Shown here in pieces: positions 25,975-35,266 of a stretch of 64,000 bases of DNA. Origin of the DNA: Bacteroidales bacterium (GTDB taxonomy: Bacteria > Bacteroidota > Bacteroidia > Bacteroidales > UBA12077); the NCBI GenBank assembly GCA_027859205.1, contig JAQIBH010000202.1, positions 1-64,000 on the forward strand. The letters run 5' to 3'. The notes below the pieces were generated by a model. The model saw nothing but the letters and a program-made list of their open reading frames with translations. It ran no database searches and was not told where the DNA came from. The position numbers were made by a program, and so were the translations under genes. Numbering within the stretch: position 1 is the stretch's first letter; the number at the start of each line of letters is the position of its first letter.

Positions 25975-26952
25975 ATGAAGAAGCTATTAATAATAATGTT
26001 TATCATATCATTGACTAACTTTTCAGGGAAAAGTCAACCCGACGTTAGTATGAGTCAGTATATGATGAATAAATTTCTTATTAATCCTGCTTTCGCCGGA
26101 AGTGAGGGCTATACTTCATTTAACCTTACAGCACGCCAGCAATGGTTAGGTTTTGAGGATGCTCCAATGACACAGTCTATTAGTGGGCAATCGAGGATAC
26201 TGAAAAATAGCTATGTTTCTAAATCCAGATCAGTTCGAAATAGAACAAAAAAACGTCGACCAAGTGGGAAAATAGGACTTGGGGGATATTTATATAACGA
26301 CCAAAATGGTCCAATAGGAAAAACGGGACTAGAAATATCTTACGCATATCATTTGTTTGTACAAGATGGGCAATTGTCCTTGGGTTTATCTTTGTCTGCA
26401 TTTCAGTTTAGAATTAAAACCGACGAATTAGTGCCTTTAGAGGATAATGATCCATTACTGAACGATGCCAGAGGAAGTATGTATATTCCAGATGGTAGTG
26501 TTGGTATTTATTATACCTATCAACCTTTTTATTTTGGTATATCTGCAAAAAATTTGTTTCAGGCCTCAGTAAAATTTGGATTAGATAATGGCTTTGCCGA
26601 TTATCAGCAGTTACGTAATTATTATGTAATTACAGGCTATAGGTATGATATGAGAAATGATTTTGAGATTGAACCTTCTATTTTAATAAAAACAACCGAA
26701 ACTTTTAACTTGCAAGCTGATGTTTCTGTTAGAGGATATTATAAAAGAGATTATTGGTTAGGCTTTTCATACAGAACAGGTAATGCCTTTGTTACAATGG
26801 TTGGAATAAAAGTAGATAAAATTGTGATTGGTTATGCATTTGACTATTCATTAAATGAAATTCAAAGAATTAGCTATGGTTCGCATGAAATAATGGTTGG
26901 ACTGAACTTCGGTGATAATAGCAGAAGATATCGTTGGTTGAACAGATTCTAA
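25975..26952 (+). CDS. PorP/SprF family type IX membrane protein
   Basis: A 325-residue outer-membrane beta-barrel protein of the PorP/SprF family. It has a signal peptide (LLIIMFIISLTNFSGKSQ) and the family opening PDVSMSQYMMNKFLINPAFAG followed by RQQWLGFEDAPMTQS. It ends GSHEIMVGLNF, a typical final strand. SprF proteins are needed for surface attachment of type-B CTD partners. It begins 42 bases after the CTD gene, so the two form an operon. A terminator follows. Confidence 0.95.
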   Translation: MKKLLIIMFIISLTNFSGKSQPDVSMSQYMMNKFLINPAFAGSEGYTSFNLTARQQWLGFEDAPMTQSISGQSRILKNSYVSKSRSVRNRTKKRRPSGKIGLGGYLYNDQNGPIGKTGLEISYAYHLFVQDGQLSLGLSLSAFQFRIKTDELVPLEDNDPLLNDARGSMYIPDGSVGIYYTYQPFYFGISAKNLFQASVKFGLDNGFADYQQLRNYYVITGYRYDMRNDFEIEPSILIKTTETFNLQADVSVRGYYKRDYWLGFSYRTGNAFVTMVGIKVDKIVIGYAFDYSLNEIQRISYGSHEIMVGLNFGDNSRRYRWLNRF

Positions 26953-26977
26953 AATCTTGTAATTTCATACTGGATAT

Positions 26978-27003
26978 GCTTTGCTTTTTGCAAGGCTTTT
27001 TTT
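26978..27003 (+). terminator. Terminator after porP/sprF
   Basis: A 7-bp stem GCTTTGC / GCAAGGC (one G-U pair) with a T loop, followed by seven Ts. Weak but well placed 25 bases after the stop. Confidence 0.6.
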
Positions 27004-27058
27004 GTAATCCTTTTCTTTTTGCAGGTAAAAATTAATTTAAGGTACAGCTCATTATTCT

Positions 27059-27088
27059 GTCATTCTGAGCTCGTCGAAGAATCTATTA
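27059..27088 (+). repeat. Dispersed GTCATTCTGAGC repeat, copy 1
   Basis: GTCATTCTGAGCTCGTCGAA followed by GAATCTATTA. An identical copy lies at 27325-27354, and a diverged one (GTCACACTGAGCTTGTCGAA) at 29544-29566. It contains the dyad GAGCTC and is intergenic. Confidence 0.8.
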
Positions 27089-27186
27089 ATAATTATATAA
27101 TAACATTAGTTTAGCTAGTCTTCACAATTGTTGCCGGCGGGCAGGGAAGCATCTGTACATATTTCATAAATGAATATTCCGCCTTA

Positions 27187-27269
27187 TAGCCGCTTAGCGG
27201 TTAAACATTTTAAAATGATGGTTTTTAAGTTTGTTTGACTCTAATTTAAAATATCCGCTTAGCGGCTAT
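27187..27269 (+). repeat. CGCTTAGCGG-bounded repeat, copy S1
   Basis: An 83-base element bounded by GCCGCTTAGCGG and CCGCTTAGCGGC, with the interior GATGGTTTTTAAGTTTGTTT. The interior and both ends recur in S2 (27704-27789). The ends are each near-palindromic. Confidence 0.8.
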
Positions 27270-27324
27270 TGGTCCTATCATTCCAACTTTAATTTCATTA
27301 TGTTATCTTAAAATATCGAGAAAT

Positions 27325-27354
27325 TGTCATTCTGAGCTCGTCGAAGAATCTATT
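27325..27354 (+). repeat. Dispersed GTCATTCTGAGC repeat, copy 2
   Basis: Matches copy 1 at 27059-27088 over its length, including the GAATCTATTA tail. Confidence 0.8.
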
Positions 27355-27480
27355 ACTTTTATTTATATGAAACTATATTAACTGTCAATCCTTCGCACCT
27401 GTCTACTGAAAGGCAGATGTAGGAATTTATTGTGTACTGATTTGCTTTGCTTTTAGCATGGTATTTTGTGTTTCTTGCTT

Positions 27481-27556
27481 AAAGCCGCTAAGCGGTTATG
27501 CTAATTAAGCATTAATGCTTTTCAATTTTCAATTTAGAGTATCTGCTAAGCGGCTT
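27481..27556 (+). repeat. CGCTAAGCGG-bounded repeat, copy S3
   Basis: Bounded by GCCGCTAAGCGG and GCTAAGCGGC like S1 and S2, but with a different interior that contains the palindrome AAGCATTAATGCTT. Confidence 0.7.
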
Positions 27557-27703
27557 GCTCAATGCTTTTTTTGCTTATATATGCTTAGCTGTTATTGTTT
27601 GATGTCATTCCTGCGCAGGCAGGTATCTCTTAAATCACTGGTGTTATGATGAGCTTGGCCCAATCTCACGGCAGGCAGAGAAACACTAATTTATTTTGTG
27701 CTT

Positions 27704-27789
27704 AATGCCGCTTAGCGGTTAAACCAATTAAAAACGATGGTTTTTAAGTTTGTTTACCTCTTATTTAACATATCCGCTTAGTAGCGAAT
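27704..27789 (+). repeat. CGCTTAGCGG-bounded repeat, copy S2
   Basis: Second copy of S1: same GCCGCTTAGCGGTTAAAC start and GATGGTTTTTAAGTTTGTTT interior, with a degraded right end (CCGCTTAGTAGC). Flanked by GTCATTCCTGCG repeats at 27603-27629 and 27850-27878, which contain the dyad CCTGCGaaGGCAGG. The whole interval 27004-28122 has no gene. Confidence 0.8.
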
Positions 27790-28122
27790 AGAGATATTTT
27801 TGTTTTCATTAATATATAATTTTGCAATATAAGAAAATCCAACACTATATGTCATTCCTGCGAAGGCAGGAATCTATTTGTCATACATGCGCTTAGCAAC
27901 TTATTTACATACGTTATTTAAACATCTTTGTATAACCTTGTGTTATATTTTGATATATAATGAAAATCAAAATAATCTATAATAGAAAACCACAATTATC
28001 ATTGTTCAATTCCAAAGTATTTTTTAAATTACCTTCTTGCTTTTTGAAACGTTATTTGTAAATTTCCGTAGAGATAAAATGAATAAATGAAGGGTTTTTA
28101 TTTAAACATAAAAATTTGATCG

Positions 28123-29463
28123 ATGAAAAAAATTATATTAATAATTACTACTGTTCTGTTACTACTGGTTGCATTCTTTATTTTAAAACCAAAATTATCA
28201 GAAAGTTATTATCATAAGGGTTTAGTCTTTACAGATTCTGTAAATTATGAACTTGCCATAAAATATTATAGTAAGTCCATAAAGTTTAATAAAAAGCACA
28301 CAAACGCGTTGCTATATAGAGCTAATGCCTATTATCAGTTGGAGCAATTAGAAAATGCTTTAAAAGATTTTAATAATTTATTAGAGCTAGATAAGTCAAA
28401 TTATGACGGATATTTTGGACGAGCTTTAGTTTTTATTAAGCAAACTGAATGGCAAAAAGCATTAATTGATTTAAATGCTGCTTTTGATTTAAATAAAGAA
28501 AAACCCGAATTATTTTATTTTTTGGCATTTGTTCAATCAAATTTAAATGCTTTTGATGAGGCTTTATTAAACTTTGATAATGCTATTAAATTGGATTCAA
28601 ATTATGCCGAGGCATATCATCAACGGGGTATAGTAAAAGCGAATCTAGATGATTTAGAAGGGTCCGTAGCCGATTTTAATAGAGCCATAGAGCTGAACAA
28701 GAATAATCTAGATGCATATCAACGCAGAGTAAAATATCGAATTGATAAAGATGATTATAGCGGCGCAATTGCTGATTACAATGCAATTATTAACTTAGAT
28801 GCAGGAAATCAGGATGCATATTTTCAAAGAGGGTATTATAAATTGCAAATACAGGATTTTGAAGGAGCATTAGACGATTTTAATAAGTCGATTGAAATAA
28901 ATCCAAAAGATGCGAAATCGTATAAAAAAAGGGGAAATGCAAATGGTGCTTTACTTAATTACGATGATGCATTATTAGATTATGATAAAGCAATCAGTTT
29001 GGATATGTCGGATAGTGAACCTTATTACCGAAAAGGCTTTGTTTATATTAATAAATCTGATTTACAAAAAGCAATTTATAATTTTAATCTGGCGGTAAAA
29101 TATAAAAAAGATTATTTTGAAGCTTATTATTTGCGTGGCGTTGCAAAGGCCATGCAACAACAATATGAACAGTCTATTAAAGACTTTAACTTGTCCTTAA
29201 AATATAACAAAAACTATTATGATGCGTATTTGGGAAGAGCCATTTCTCTTGGTATTTTAACAAAGCACAAAGAGGCAATAGCAGATTATGATATTTATCT
29301 TTCAAATGTAAAAGACAATGGAAGTGCATTTTTAAACAGAGGGGTCTCTAAAATAAATATTAGTGATACTCCGGGAGGTTGCGCTGATTTTACAAAAGCA
29401 TTGGAGCTAGGTATTCAGCAGGCACAGGACATGTTGAATATGTATTGTTCAAATATTCAATAA
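28123..29463 (+). CDS. TPR repeat protein
   Basis: A 446-residue protein with an N-terminal hydrophobic segment (about residues 3-22: IILIITTVLLLLVAFFIL) acting as signal or membrane anchor. At least ten tetratricopeptide repeats follow, with the A..Y/F..A motifs (YHQRGIVKANLDDLEGSVADF, split across two helices, is a good example). A cysteine pair near the end (GGCADFTKALELG) is seen in Bacteroidota Sel1/TPR proteins. It is presumably a periplasmic or surface scaffold. No operon partner is close; partner proteins are unknown. Confidence 0.85.
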   Translation: MKKIILIITTVLLLLVAFFILKPKLSESYYHKGLVFTDSVNYELAIKYYSKSIKFNKKHTNALLYRANAYYQLEQLENALKDFNNLLELDKSNYDGYFGRALVFIKQTEWQKALIDLNAAFDLNKEKPELFYFLAFVQSNLNAFDEALLNFDNAIKLDSNYAEAYHQRGIVKANLDDLEGSVADFNRAIELNKNNLDAYQRRVKYRIDKDDYSGAIADYNAIINLDAGNQDAYFQRGYYKLQIQDFEGALDDFNKSIEINPKDAKSYKKRGNANGALLNYDDALLDYDKAISLDMSDSEPYYRKGFVYINKSDLQKAIYNFNLAVKYKKDYFEAYYLRGVAKAMQQQYEQSIKDFNLSLKYNKNYYDAYLGRAISLGILTKHKEAIADYDIYLSNVKDNGSAFLNRGVSKINISDTPGGCADFTKALELGIQQAQDMLNMYCSNIQ

Positions 29464-29543
29464 TTAAAAACGGGAATTTTAAAAGTAAAAATAATATATA
29501 AAAAAATACTTCGATAGATTCAATATTGTAAAAGATGTTTTGT

Positions 29544-29566
29544 TGTCACACTGAGCTTGTCGAACT
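29544..29566 (+). repeat. Dispersed GTCATTCTGAGC repeat, diverged copy
   Basis: GTCACACTGAGCTTGTCGAA then CTG; about three differences from the two copies near 27 kb. Lies between the TPR gene and the serine-hydrolase homologue. Confidence 0.65.
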
Positions 29567-29618
29567 GTTTTTTTCATATTTTTAGTTATTGATCCTTTAC
29601 TTAAGAAAATATTTAGAT

Positions 29619-30695
29619 ATGAATTTATTTTATAAAAATACCATAGGTTTAATTATAGTATTAATGGTTTGCATTCAATTCTCGCTAAGTGCACAGGATA
29701 CTTTAAATCTTGATCAAATTGAAAAATCTGCAGATAAGTATTTAACATTTTTCTCAGATAATAATCCGGGAGCTGTGGTTACTGTAATAAAAAAAGGTGA
29801 TATTATCTTTAATAAGGCTTATGGAATGGCAAATGTTACTGATAAAGTACCTATGAATATTGAAAAGTCTTTTAACCTTGGAGAATTATCTAAATCTTTT
29901 ACAGCACTGGCTGTTCTTAAACTTGTCGAGAAAAATAAATTAAATTTAGAAGATAATCTTTCAAAACTATTTCCCGATTTTCCCGAGTACGGGAAAAAAA
30001 TTACTGTAAAGAATATTTTAGATCACACTTCTGGATTAGCAAATTATAATATTCAAAATTTACATTCAAATGATGAGGTTTATAGTTTTCTTATAAAGCA
30101 AACAGGTGCAATTTTTGAGCCTGCTTCGAAAATGAAATTTTCAAATTCGGATTATGCAATGTTGGTAAAAGTTATAGAAAAGTCGTCAGGAATGTCGTAT
30201 CAGGACTTTTTGGGAAAATATATATTCAAAAAATTGTCGATGAATAGTACTTTTTTTGCCAATGAAATTGCCAACAAGAATATAGCAGAGAGCCATTTTA
30301 AAGAAAATGAGGAATATATAATAAAAAAGGACGTAAGTTATATATATGGTAATCAAGGAATTTATACAAATTCTATAGATTTTGCAAAGTGGGATAGGGC
30401 GTTATATTCAACCAAATTATTGAAATGCGATGGACTGTATAAAGTTTTTAAAATCGGAAAATTAACCGAAGGTGAGAATAAATCAGATTATGCTTATGGT
30501 TGGGTTTTGATGGCTAAAAACGGAATTAGATATTTCTGGCATGGAGGAATGCAAAACGGTTATTCAAATTTAATATTGCACTTGCCTGATACTCAAATGA
30601 CCGTTCTTATTTTTACCAATAGAAATGATGGTTATGATTTCTTAAAAATGGCTATATATATTGCAAAATTATTTGATAAAGATTTAAAATTGTAA
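29619..30695 (+). CDS. Serine-hydrolase (class C beta-lactamase fold) homologue, catalytically altered
   Basis: A 358-residue exported protein of the class C beta-lactamase/DD-peptidase family. Start at ATG 29619, chosen because the signal peptide (IGLIIVLMVCIQFSLSAQ) begins there; a TTG at 29589 is open upstream. The family frame is clear (GMANVTDKVPM, ILDHTSGLANY, IEKSSGMSYQDFL, WHGGMQNGYS). However, the S-x-x-K motif is ELSK: the nucleophile position is Glu89 with Lys92 kept. The Y-x-N motif is FSN (Phe174), while HGG is kept. It is therefore probably not a serine hydrolase; a binding or regulatory role is inferred. Confidence 0.85.
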   Translation: MNLFYKNTIGLIIVLMVCIQFSLSAQDTLNLDQIEKSADKYLTFFSDNNPGAVVTVIKKGDIIFNKAYGMANVTDKVPMNIEKSFNLGELSKSFTALAVLKLVEKNKLNLEDNLSKLFPDFPEYGKKITVKNILDHTSGLANYNIQNLHSNDEVYSFLIKQTGAIFEPASKMKFSNSDYAMLVKVIEKSSGMSYQDFLGKYIFKKLSMNSTFFANEIANKNIAESHFKENEEYIIKKDVSYIYGNQGIYTNSIDFAKWDRALYSTKLLKCDGLYKVFKIGKLTEGENKSDYAYGWVLMAKNGIRYFWHGGMQNGYSNLILHLPDTQMTVLIFTNRNDGYDFLKMAIYIAKLFDKDLKL

Positions 30696-30818
30696 AAAGC
30701 ATATAGATTTAATAATTTTAGAATTAATCACAAACGTTTATATCTCATACCTCTTATTTAAAATCTAAACATCTAATTACTTCAATTCAAGAGATTATTT
30801 AATACTTTTGCTTATCTA

Positions 30819-31787
30819 ATGAATTATAAAATGGACAAGAGCAACTTTAAAATAATTTATATGGGTACTCCTGACTTTGCAGTGGAGCCATTGAAAAAAT
30901 TAGTTGAAAATAATTATAATATTGTTGCAGTTATTACCAATCCTGACAAACCTGCCGGCCGAGGACAAAAAGAGCAAGAATCAGCGGTTAAAATATATGC
31001 TAAAAGCCAAAATTTAAATATTTTACAACCGGATAAATTTCGTGACGAAACATTTCTAAATCAATTACAAAAACTAAATGCAGATTTACAAATTGTGGTC
31101 GCATTTAAAATGTTACCCGAAATAGTTTGGAATATGCCTCGGCTTGGCACATTTAATTTACATGCCTCTCTTTTGCCTCAATACAGAGGTGCTGCTCCTA
31201 TAAACTGGACAATTATTAATGGAGATAAAAAAACCGGAGTAACAACTTTTTTCTTAAAACATAAAATTGATACTGGTAATATTATTTTTCAGGAAGAAAT
31301 AGCTATAAGTGAAAATGACAATGCCGGTATTATTCATGATAAACTTATGTGCATGGGAGCGGATGTTGTTGTGAAAACAGTTGATGCAATAATAAATAAC
31401 GATTATGAACAAGTTAATCAAAACGATTTGATATCTGAAGGTGAAGAAATAAGGCATGCTCCAAAAATATTTAAAAATGACTGTAAAATAAATTGGCAGA
31501 AAGATTTAAATTCTATTTACAATTTAATCAGAGGCTTAAGTCCTTATCCTGCCGCATGGACTGAGATAAACAACCTTAAAAATGAAACTGTTCAGCTAAA
31601 GATATTTATTACAACAACAGAAAAATCTATACATAATCATGTGTCTGGGAAATTTATTTCTGATAATAAAAGCTTCTTAAAAGTGGCCGTTCAAGATGGA
31701 TATGTAAATATTCTAGAACTTCAACAAGCAGGTAAAAAGAGAATGCAAGTAAGTGATTTTCTTAAAGGATTTCAATTTAAACTTTAA
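30819..31787 (+). CDS. fmt: Methionyl-tRNA formyltransferase
   Basis: A 322-residue formyltransferase that formylates initiator Met-tRNA. IYMGTPDFAVEPL (about residues 12-24) is the N-terminal signature and FNLHASLLPQYRGAAPINW (about 109-127) contains the catalytic Asn/His and SLLPxxRG. The C-terminal domain (about 210-322) is complete. Length is normal. ATG at 30831 is an alternative start four codons in. A -7-like TACTTTTG lies at 30803-30810. Confidence 0.97.
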   Translation: MNYKMDKSNFKIIYMGTPDFAVEPLKKLVENNYNIVAVITNPDKPAGRGQKEQESAVKIYAKSQNLNILQPDKFRDETFLNQLQKLNADLQIVVAFKMLPEIVWNMPRLGTFNLHASLLPQYRGAAPINWTIINGDKKTGVTTFFLKHKIDTGNIIFQEEIAISENDNAGIIHDKLMCMGADVVVKTVDAIINNDYEQVNQNDLISEGEEIRHAPKIFKNDCKINWQKDLNSIYNLIRGLSPYPAAWTEINNLKNETVQLKIFITTTEKSIHNHVSGKFISDNKSFLKVAVQDGYVNILELQQAGKKRMQVSDFLKGFQFKL

Positions 31788-31834
31788 ATCAAATATATCT
31801 AGGTACTAGGTACTCCATACTTGATCCTAATCAT

Positions 31835-32860
31835 TTATTCGTCAAAATCCTCTATAATAGGAGTTTCTTCTATAACATCGGTATGAGTTTTAAAATTGCG
31901 TAACCAAAGTTTTTGTCCAACTTTTGGTTCATCGCCAACATCCATCAAATTTTTTTCATAAAGTTTTTTAATCTTCATCCCATACATTTGAGAAATTGCA
32001 TACATCGATTCACCATTCATTACTTCATGAAAATCTAATCCATGTTCTGCTTTATTTCTTTTTGGTTGAATGAATAAAATCTGACCTTGCATCAATTTAG
32101 CATTTTCCTCTAGCTCATTATATTTAAATAATTCCCATGATAGCATTCCAAGTTCTTCTGAAATACTGTTAAATGTATCTCCTTTCTTAGCAATAATATA
32201 ATCTATCCTGTTTTTGTTATAGACACGATGTTTTTCAGTATAAATTTTAAAGTTATCAATATCAGCTAAAACTACTTCTTGAGAATCAACTGCGCTATAA
32301 GTTTCATTTGTTAAAGTTCCTCCTTTATCAAAAATATAAAGTTGATTATCTTCTATAATTTTTATAAGCATTGTTGCATAAGACTTACTAGTTGCATACC
32401 CCGCTTTCTGTAATCCTTTTGACCACGATTTATAATCTGTTGGATTATATTCAAATAAGAATGCATATCTGGGGCCATTAACAATAAAATTGCTATGGTC
32501 TTTATACGATTTATATACTGTTTTATATTTACGGAAACACTCATTTCTTTTATCATCATCATGATAAACCTTATTGCCCCTCCATCCACTATGACATTTT
32601 ATTCCGAAATGATTATTTGATTTTTGAGCTAAGGTACTATTCCCATTATCAGACTCGAGTAAAGCCTGTGCTAAGGTTATACTAGCAGGTATTTGGCTTC
32701 TATTCATTTCTTTAATGGCCAAATCTTTATAATTTTTAATGTATTCAGTCCTATTTAATGAACTTATATTGTTCGATTTAGGACTTGATATTGGTGCTCT
32801 TTGAACCTTACACGACACTATAAGGAGTACTAATACAAGGAATAATAGCTTTTTTGTCAT
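31835..32860 (-). CDS. GH73 glucosaminidase lipoprotein with LysM domains
   Basis: A peptidoglycan hydrolase (N-acetylglucosaminidase, GH73/FlgJ type). The ATG at 32860 starts a lipoprotein signal peptide with lipobox LIVSC; the longer frame begins at a TTG. The catalytic domain (about residues 45-185) has SITLAQALLESDNGNSTLA with the catalytic-region glutamate, NNHFGIKCH and YKSYKDHSNFI. Two LysM domains follow (about 205-255 and 270-315). It likely acts on septal or growing peptidoglycan from the outer-membrane inner leaflet. Divergent from cytidine deaminase. Confidence 0.9.
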   Translation of the reverse strand: MTKKLLFLVLVLLIVSCKVQRAPISSPKSNNISSLNRTEYIKNYKDLAIKEMNRSQIPASITLAQALLESDNGNSTLAQKSNNHFGIKCHSGWRGNKVYHDDDKRNECFRKYKTVYKSYKDHSNFIVNGPRYAFLFEYNPTDYKSWSKGLQKAGYATSKSYATMLIKIIEDNQLYIFDKGGTLTNETYSAVDSQEVVLADIDNFKIYTEKHRVYNKNRIDYIIAKKGDTFNSISEELGMLSWELFKYNELEENAKLMQGQILFIQPKRNKAEHGLDFHEVMNGESMYAISQMYGMKIKKLYEKNLMDVGDEPKVGQKLWLRNFKTHTDVIEETPIIEDFDE

Positions 32861-32937
32861 TTTTTTTGTTATTTTGAACAAATGTAAAAAAAAACATTTT
32901 ATTATTTAATCATTTTTCATTTACGAAATATCTATTT

Positions 32938-33420
32938 ATGATTAAACGCGAAATTAAATCTGTTCTTGTTGACTACAATTCTCCTGCCGAACTTAATGAA
33001 GATATGCAAAACTTAATGCAAAAAGCTAAAGAAGCGGCAGAAAAAGCATACGCACCTTACTCTAATTTTAAAGTTGGTGCTGCAGTTTTACTAGAAAATA
33101 ATGAAATTATTGAAGGTAGTAACCAAGAAAACGCAGCATATCCTTCAGGATTATGTGCAGAACGAGTTGCTATTTTTTATGCTAATTCACAATATCCGAA
33201 TATAAAAATAAAAGCTATTGCGATAACTGCAAGTACTAAAGATGGTTTTGTTGAAGATCCTATTCCTCCGTGTGGATCCTGTTTACAGGTTATGTTGGAA
33301 AGTGAACAAAGAGCAAATAAACCAATTAAGGTTTTATTATATGGTACCAATAAAATAACTATTGCAGAGGATATTAAACAATTTTTACCAGTTTATTTTA
33401 ATAAAGATATGCTAAAATAG
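32938..33420 (+). CDS. cdd: Cytidine deaminase
   Basis: A 160-residue zinc-dependent cytidine deaminase for pyrimidine salvage. The zinc and catalytic motifs are CAERVAIFYA (about residues 79-88; Cys zinc ligand, Glu proton shuttle) and PPCGSCLQVM (about 113-122). APYSNFKVGAAVL is the substrate-binding start. Normal length for the homotetrameric type. It ends six bases before the convergent cyclase stop, with no obvious terminator between. Confidence 0.95.
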   Translation: MIKREIKSVLVDYNSPAELNEDMQNLMQKAKEAAEKAYAPYSNFKVGAAVLLENNEIIEGSNQENAAYPSGLCAERVAIFYANSQYPNIKIKAIAITASTKDGFVEDPIPPCGSCLQVMLESEQRANKPIKVLLYGTNKITIAEDIKQFLPVYFNKDMLK

Positions 33421-33425
33421 AAGAT

Positions 33426-35027
33426 TTAGTATTTTGAAAGGATTTTTTGGAATAGTGGATTAGGAATAACACCATCGTCATCGCTAGAATACTCTGGTTT
33501 TAATCTGTTTATAAAGTACATTTCGAGTTCAATATTATTTTTTACTTCAATTTTACCTCTGTAGGTACAATCAAAATAATCCTTGATATAATCGTAAGTT
33601 GCTCCGGAAACATTTACTTTACCTACTTCACCGGCTTGTTCCATTCTACTAGCTTTGTTTACAGCATCTCCCCATATATCATAGGCAAATTTCTTTTTCC
33701 CAATAACTCCTGCAATTACTTCGCCTGTGTGAATACCTAATCGGAGTTCCCATGCAACTTCATTATTCTTTTTCTTTTCTTTAGCATAGTCTTTCATAAA
33801 TTTCTGGATCTCTAAACCGGCCAAAACAACATTTATAGGATTACTCTTATTTCTTAATGGAAGTCCCCCGGCACACATAAAAGCATCTCCAATAGTTTTT
33901 ATTTTCTCAATATAATGGTCTTCAATTAGTTCATCAAATTTCTGAATATAAACATTAAGCTCCTCAACCAACTCCTGGCTATCTATTACATCAGCTAACT
34001 TGGAAAAATTCTTAAAATCTGTAAAAAGAATTGTAACCAATTTGTATTTTTTTGATTTAGCAAATCCTTTTTTCTTTAATTGTTCGGCAGTTTCAAATGG
34101 AAGGATATTTAATAAAAGTTCATCTGACTTTTTCTTTTGTGCCTCGAGGTCCCCTTTTTGTTTTTCAATTTCAACGTGTTGTTGTTCTAAAAGTAAATTA
34201 GAACTCTCTAAATGTTCTGTTAAAGTAATTAAATTTTCATTTTTAGCTTCTAAATGTTCTTCAGCTTCTTTTAATGCAGTTACATTTGATTCAATTGCTA
34301 TGTATTTAATTATACTTTCTTGCTCATTATAAACTGGAGAAAGCGTCGTTTGAATCCATATTTCTCTACCTTCTTTTGTTATCCATTTATTTTCATATAA
34401 ATAACTTTCTGCACCCTCTTTACATTGTTTAATTGCCTTAGCTAATTTTGGATTTTTTTCAGGATTAAAGACCGATAATTCATATTTTTCTCTAAATTCT
34501 TCCAGAGAATATCCATACATTCGTTCAAAACCCTCATTTACCCACTCAATTTTATGGTTATGACTTAAAATAACAACCCCTGTAGCAGTTTTTTTTGCAA
34601 CTATAGAAAGCTCGCGAAGTAATTCATGTTCTATATATATTTCGTGTTGAAACTCTCTGCGACTTTCGGCAGCTTCAATTCGTATTAATAATTCTTCCTT
34701 ACTATATGGCCTTTTGATTAAATCTACTATGCCATATTCAAAAATTCGATCAAGATTTGTTCGAGGAGAATAATCAACAATTAAAAGTACAGGGATACTA
34801 TGCGTTGATTTGTCTTGTTTTAAAGACATTACACTTTCAATCCCAGTTTTTCCTAAAACTTCTACACTAATAAATATAATATTTGGTTGATTTTCTAATG
34901 CGGCAGTATAAATATCGTCTCGTTTAGATTTAATTAATTCAAATCTATCCTTTTCATCTTTAAGAATTTCACTCAAATAAGAATATGAATCACTTTTGTC
35001 ATCTGCAATTAATATCTTATACTTCAT
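33426..35027 (-). CDS. Receiver-PAS-class III adenylate cyclase
   Basis: A 533-residue cytosolic signalling protein. Domains: receiver-like (1-120), a helical linker, PAS with PAC (about 137-260), coiled coil (about 260-305), and a class III nucleotide cyclase (about 320-510). Both metal aspartates (FTDFKNF; IGDAFMC) are present. Lys in IKTIGDA and Asp in YDIWGDAVNKASR fit ATP specificity, and the N-x3-R transition-state pair is present. The receiver keeps DD (9-10) and KRPYS, but its acceptor position is Ser54, so it cannot be phosphorylated there. It is divergent from the SiaABC-type operon. cAMP product is inferred. Confidence 0.85.
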   Translation of the reverse strand: MKYKILIADDKSDSYSYLSEILKDEKDRFELIKSKRDDIYTAALENQPNIIFISVEVLGKTGIESVMSLKQDKSTHSIPVLLIVDYSPRTNLDRIFEYGIVDLIKRPYSKEELLIRIEAAESRREFQHEIYIEHELLRELSIVAKKTATGVVILSHNHKIEWVNEGFERMYGYSLEEFREKYELSVFNPEKNPKLAKAIKQCKEGAESYLYENKWITKEGREIWIQTTLSPVYNEQESIIKYIAIESNVTALKEAEEHLEAKNENLITLTEHLESSNLLLEQQHVEIEKQKGDLEAQKKKSDELLLNILPFETAEQLKKKGFAKSKKYKLVTILFTDFKNFSKLADVIDSQELVEELNVYIQKFDELIEDHYIEKIKTIGDAFMCAGGLPLRNKSNPINVVLAGLEIQKFMKDYAKEKKKNNEVAWELRLGIHTGEVIAGVIGKKKFAYDIWGDAVNKASRMEQAGEVGKVNVSGATYDYIKDYFDCTYRGKIEVKNNIELEMYFINRLKPEYSSDDDGVIPNPLFQKILSKY

Positions 35028-35266
35028 TGGATTTAAAAATGAAAATTTATTATTTAATTTATCAGTTTAAAAATATAACTTTTAAATCAAAATATTATTC
35101 TTTTAAGTCCTTTTTTAATTATATATATGTAATACTCACAACAGTTTTTACTGATTTCATCAAAAACAGTAATAAATAATCGCATATTTCAAAAATAACA
35201 TCGCTATTTATTAAGATTAGTTGAGAACATGTATTATTTTAGTTCTCAAAATTGCATGGGAATTAT

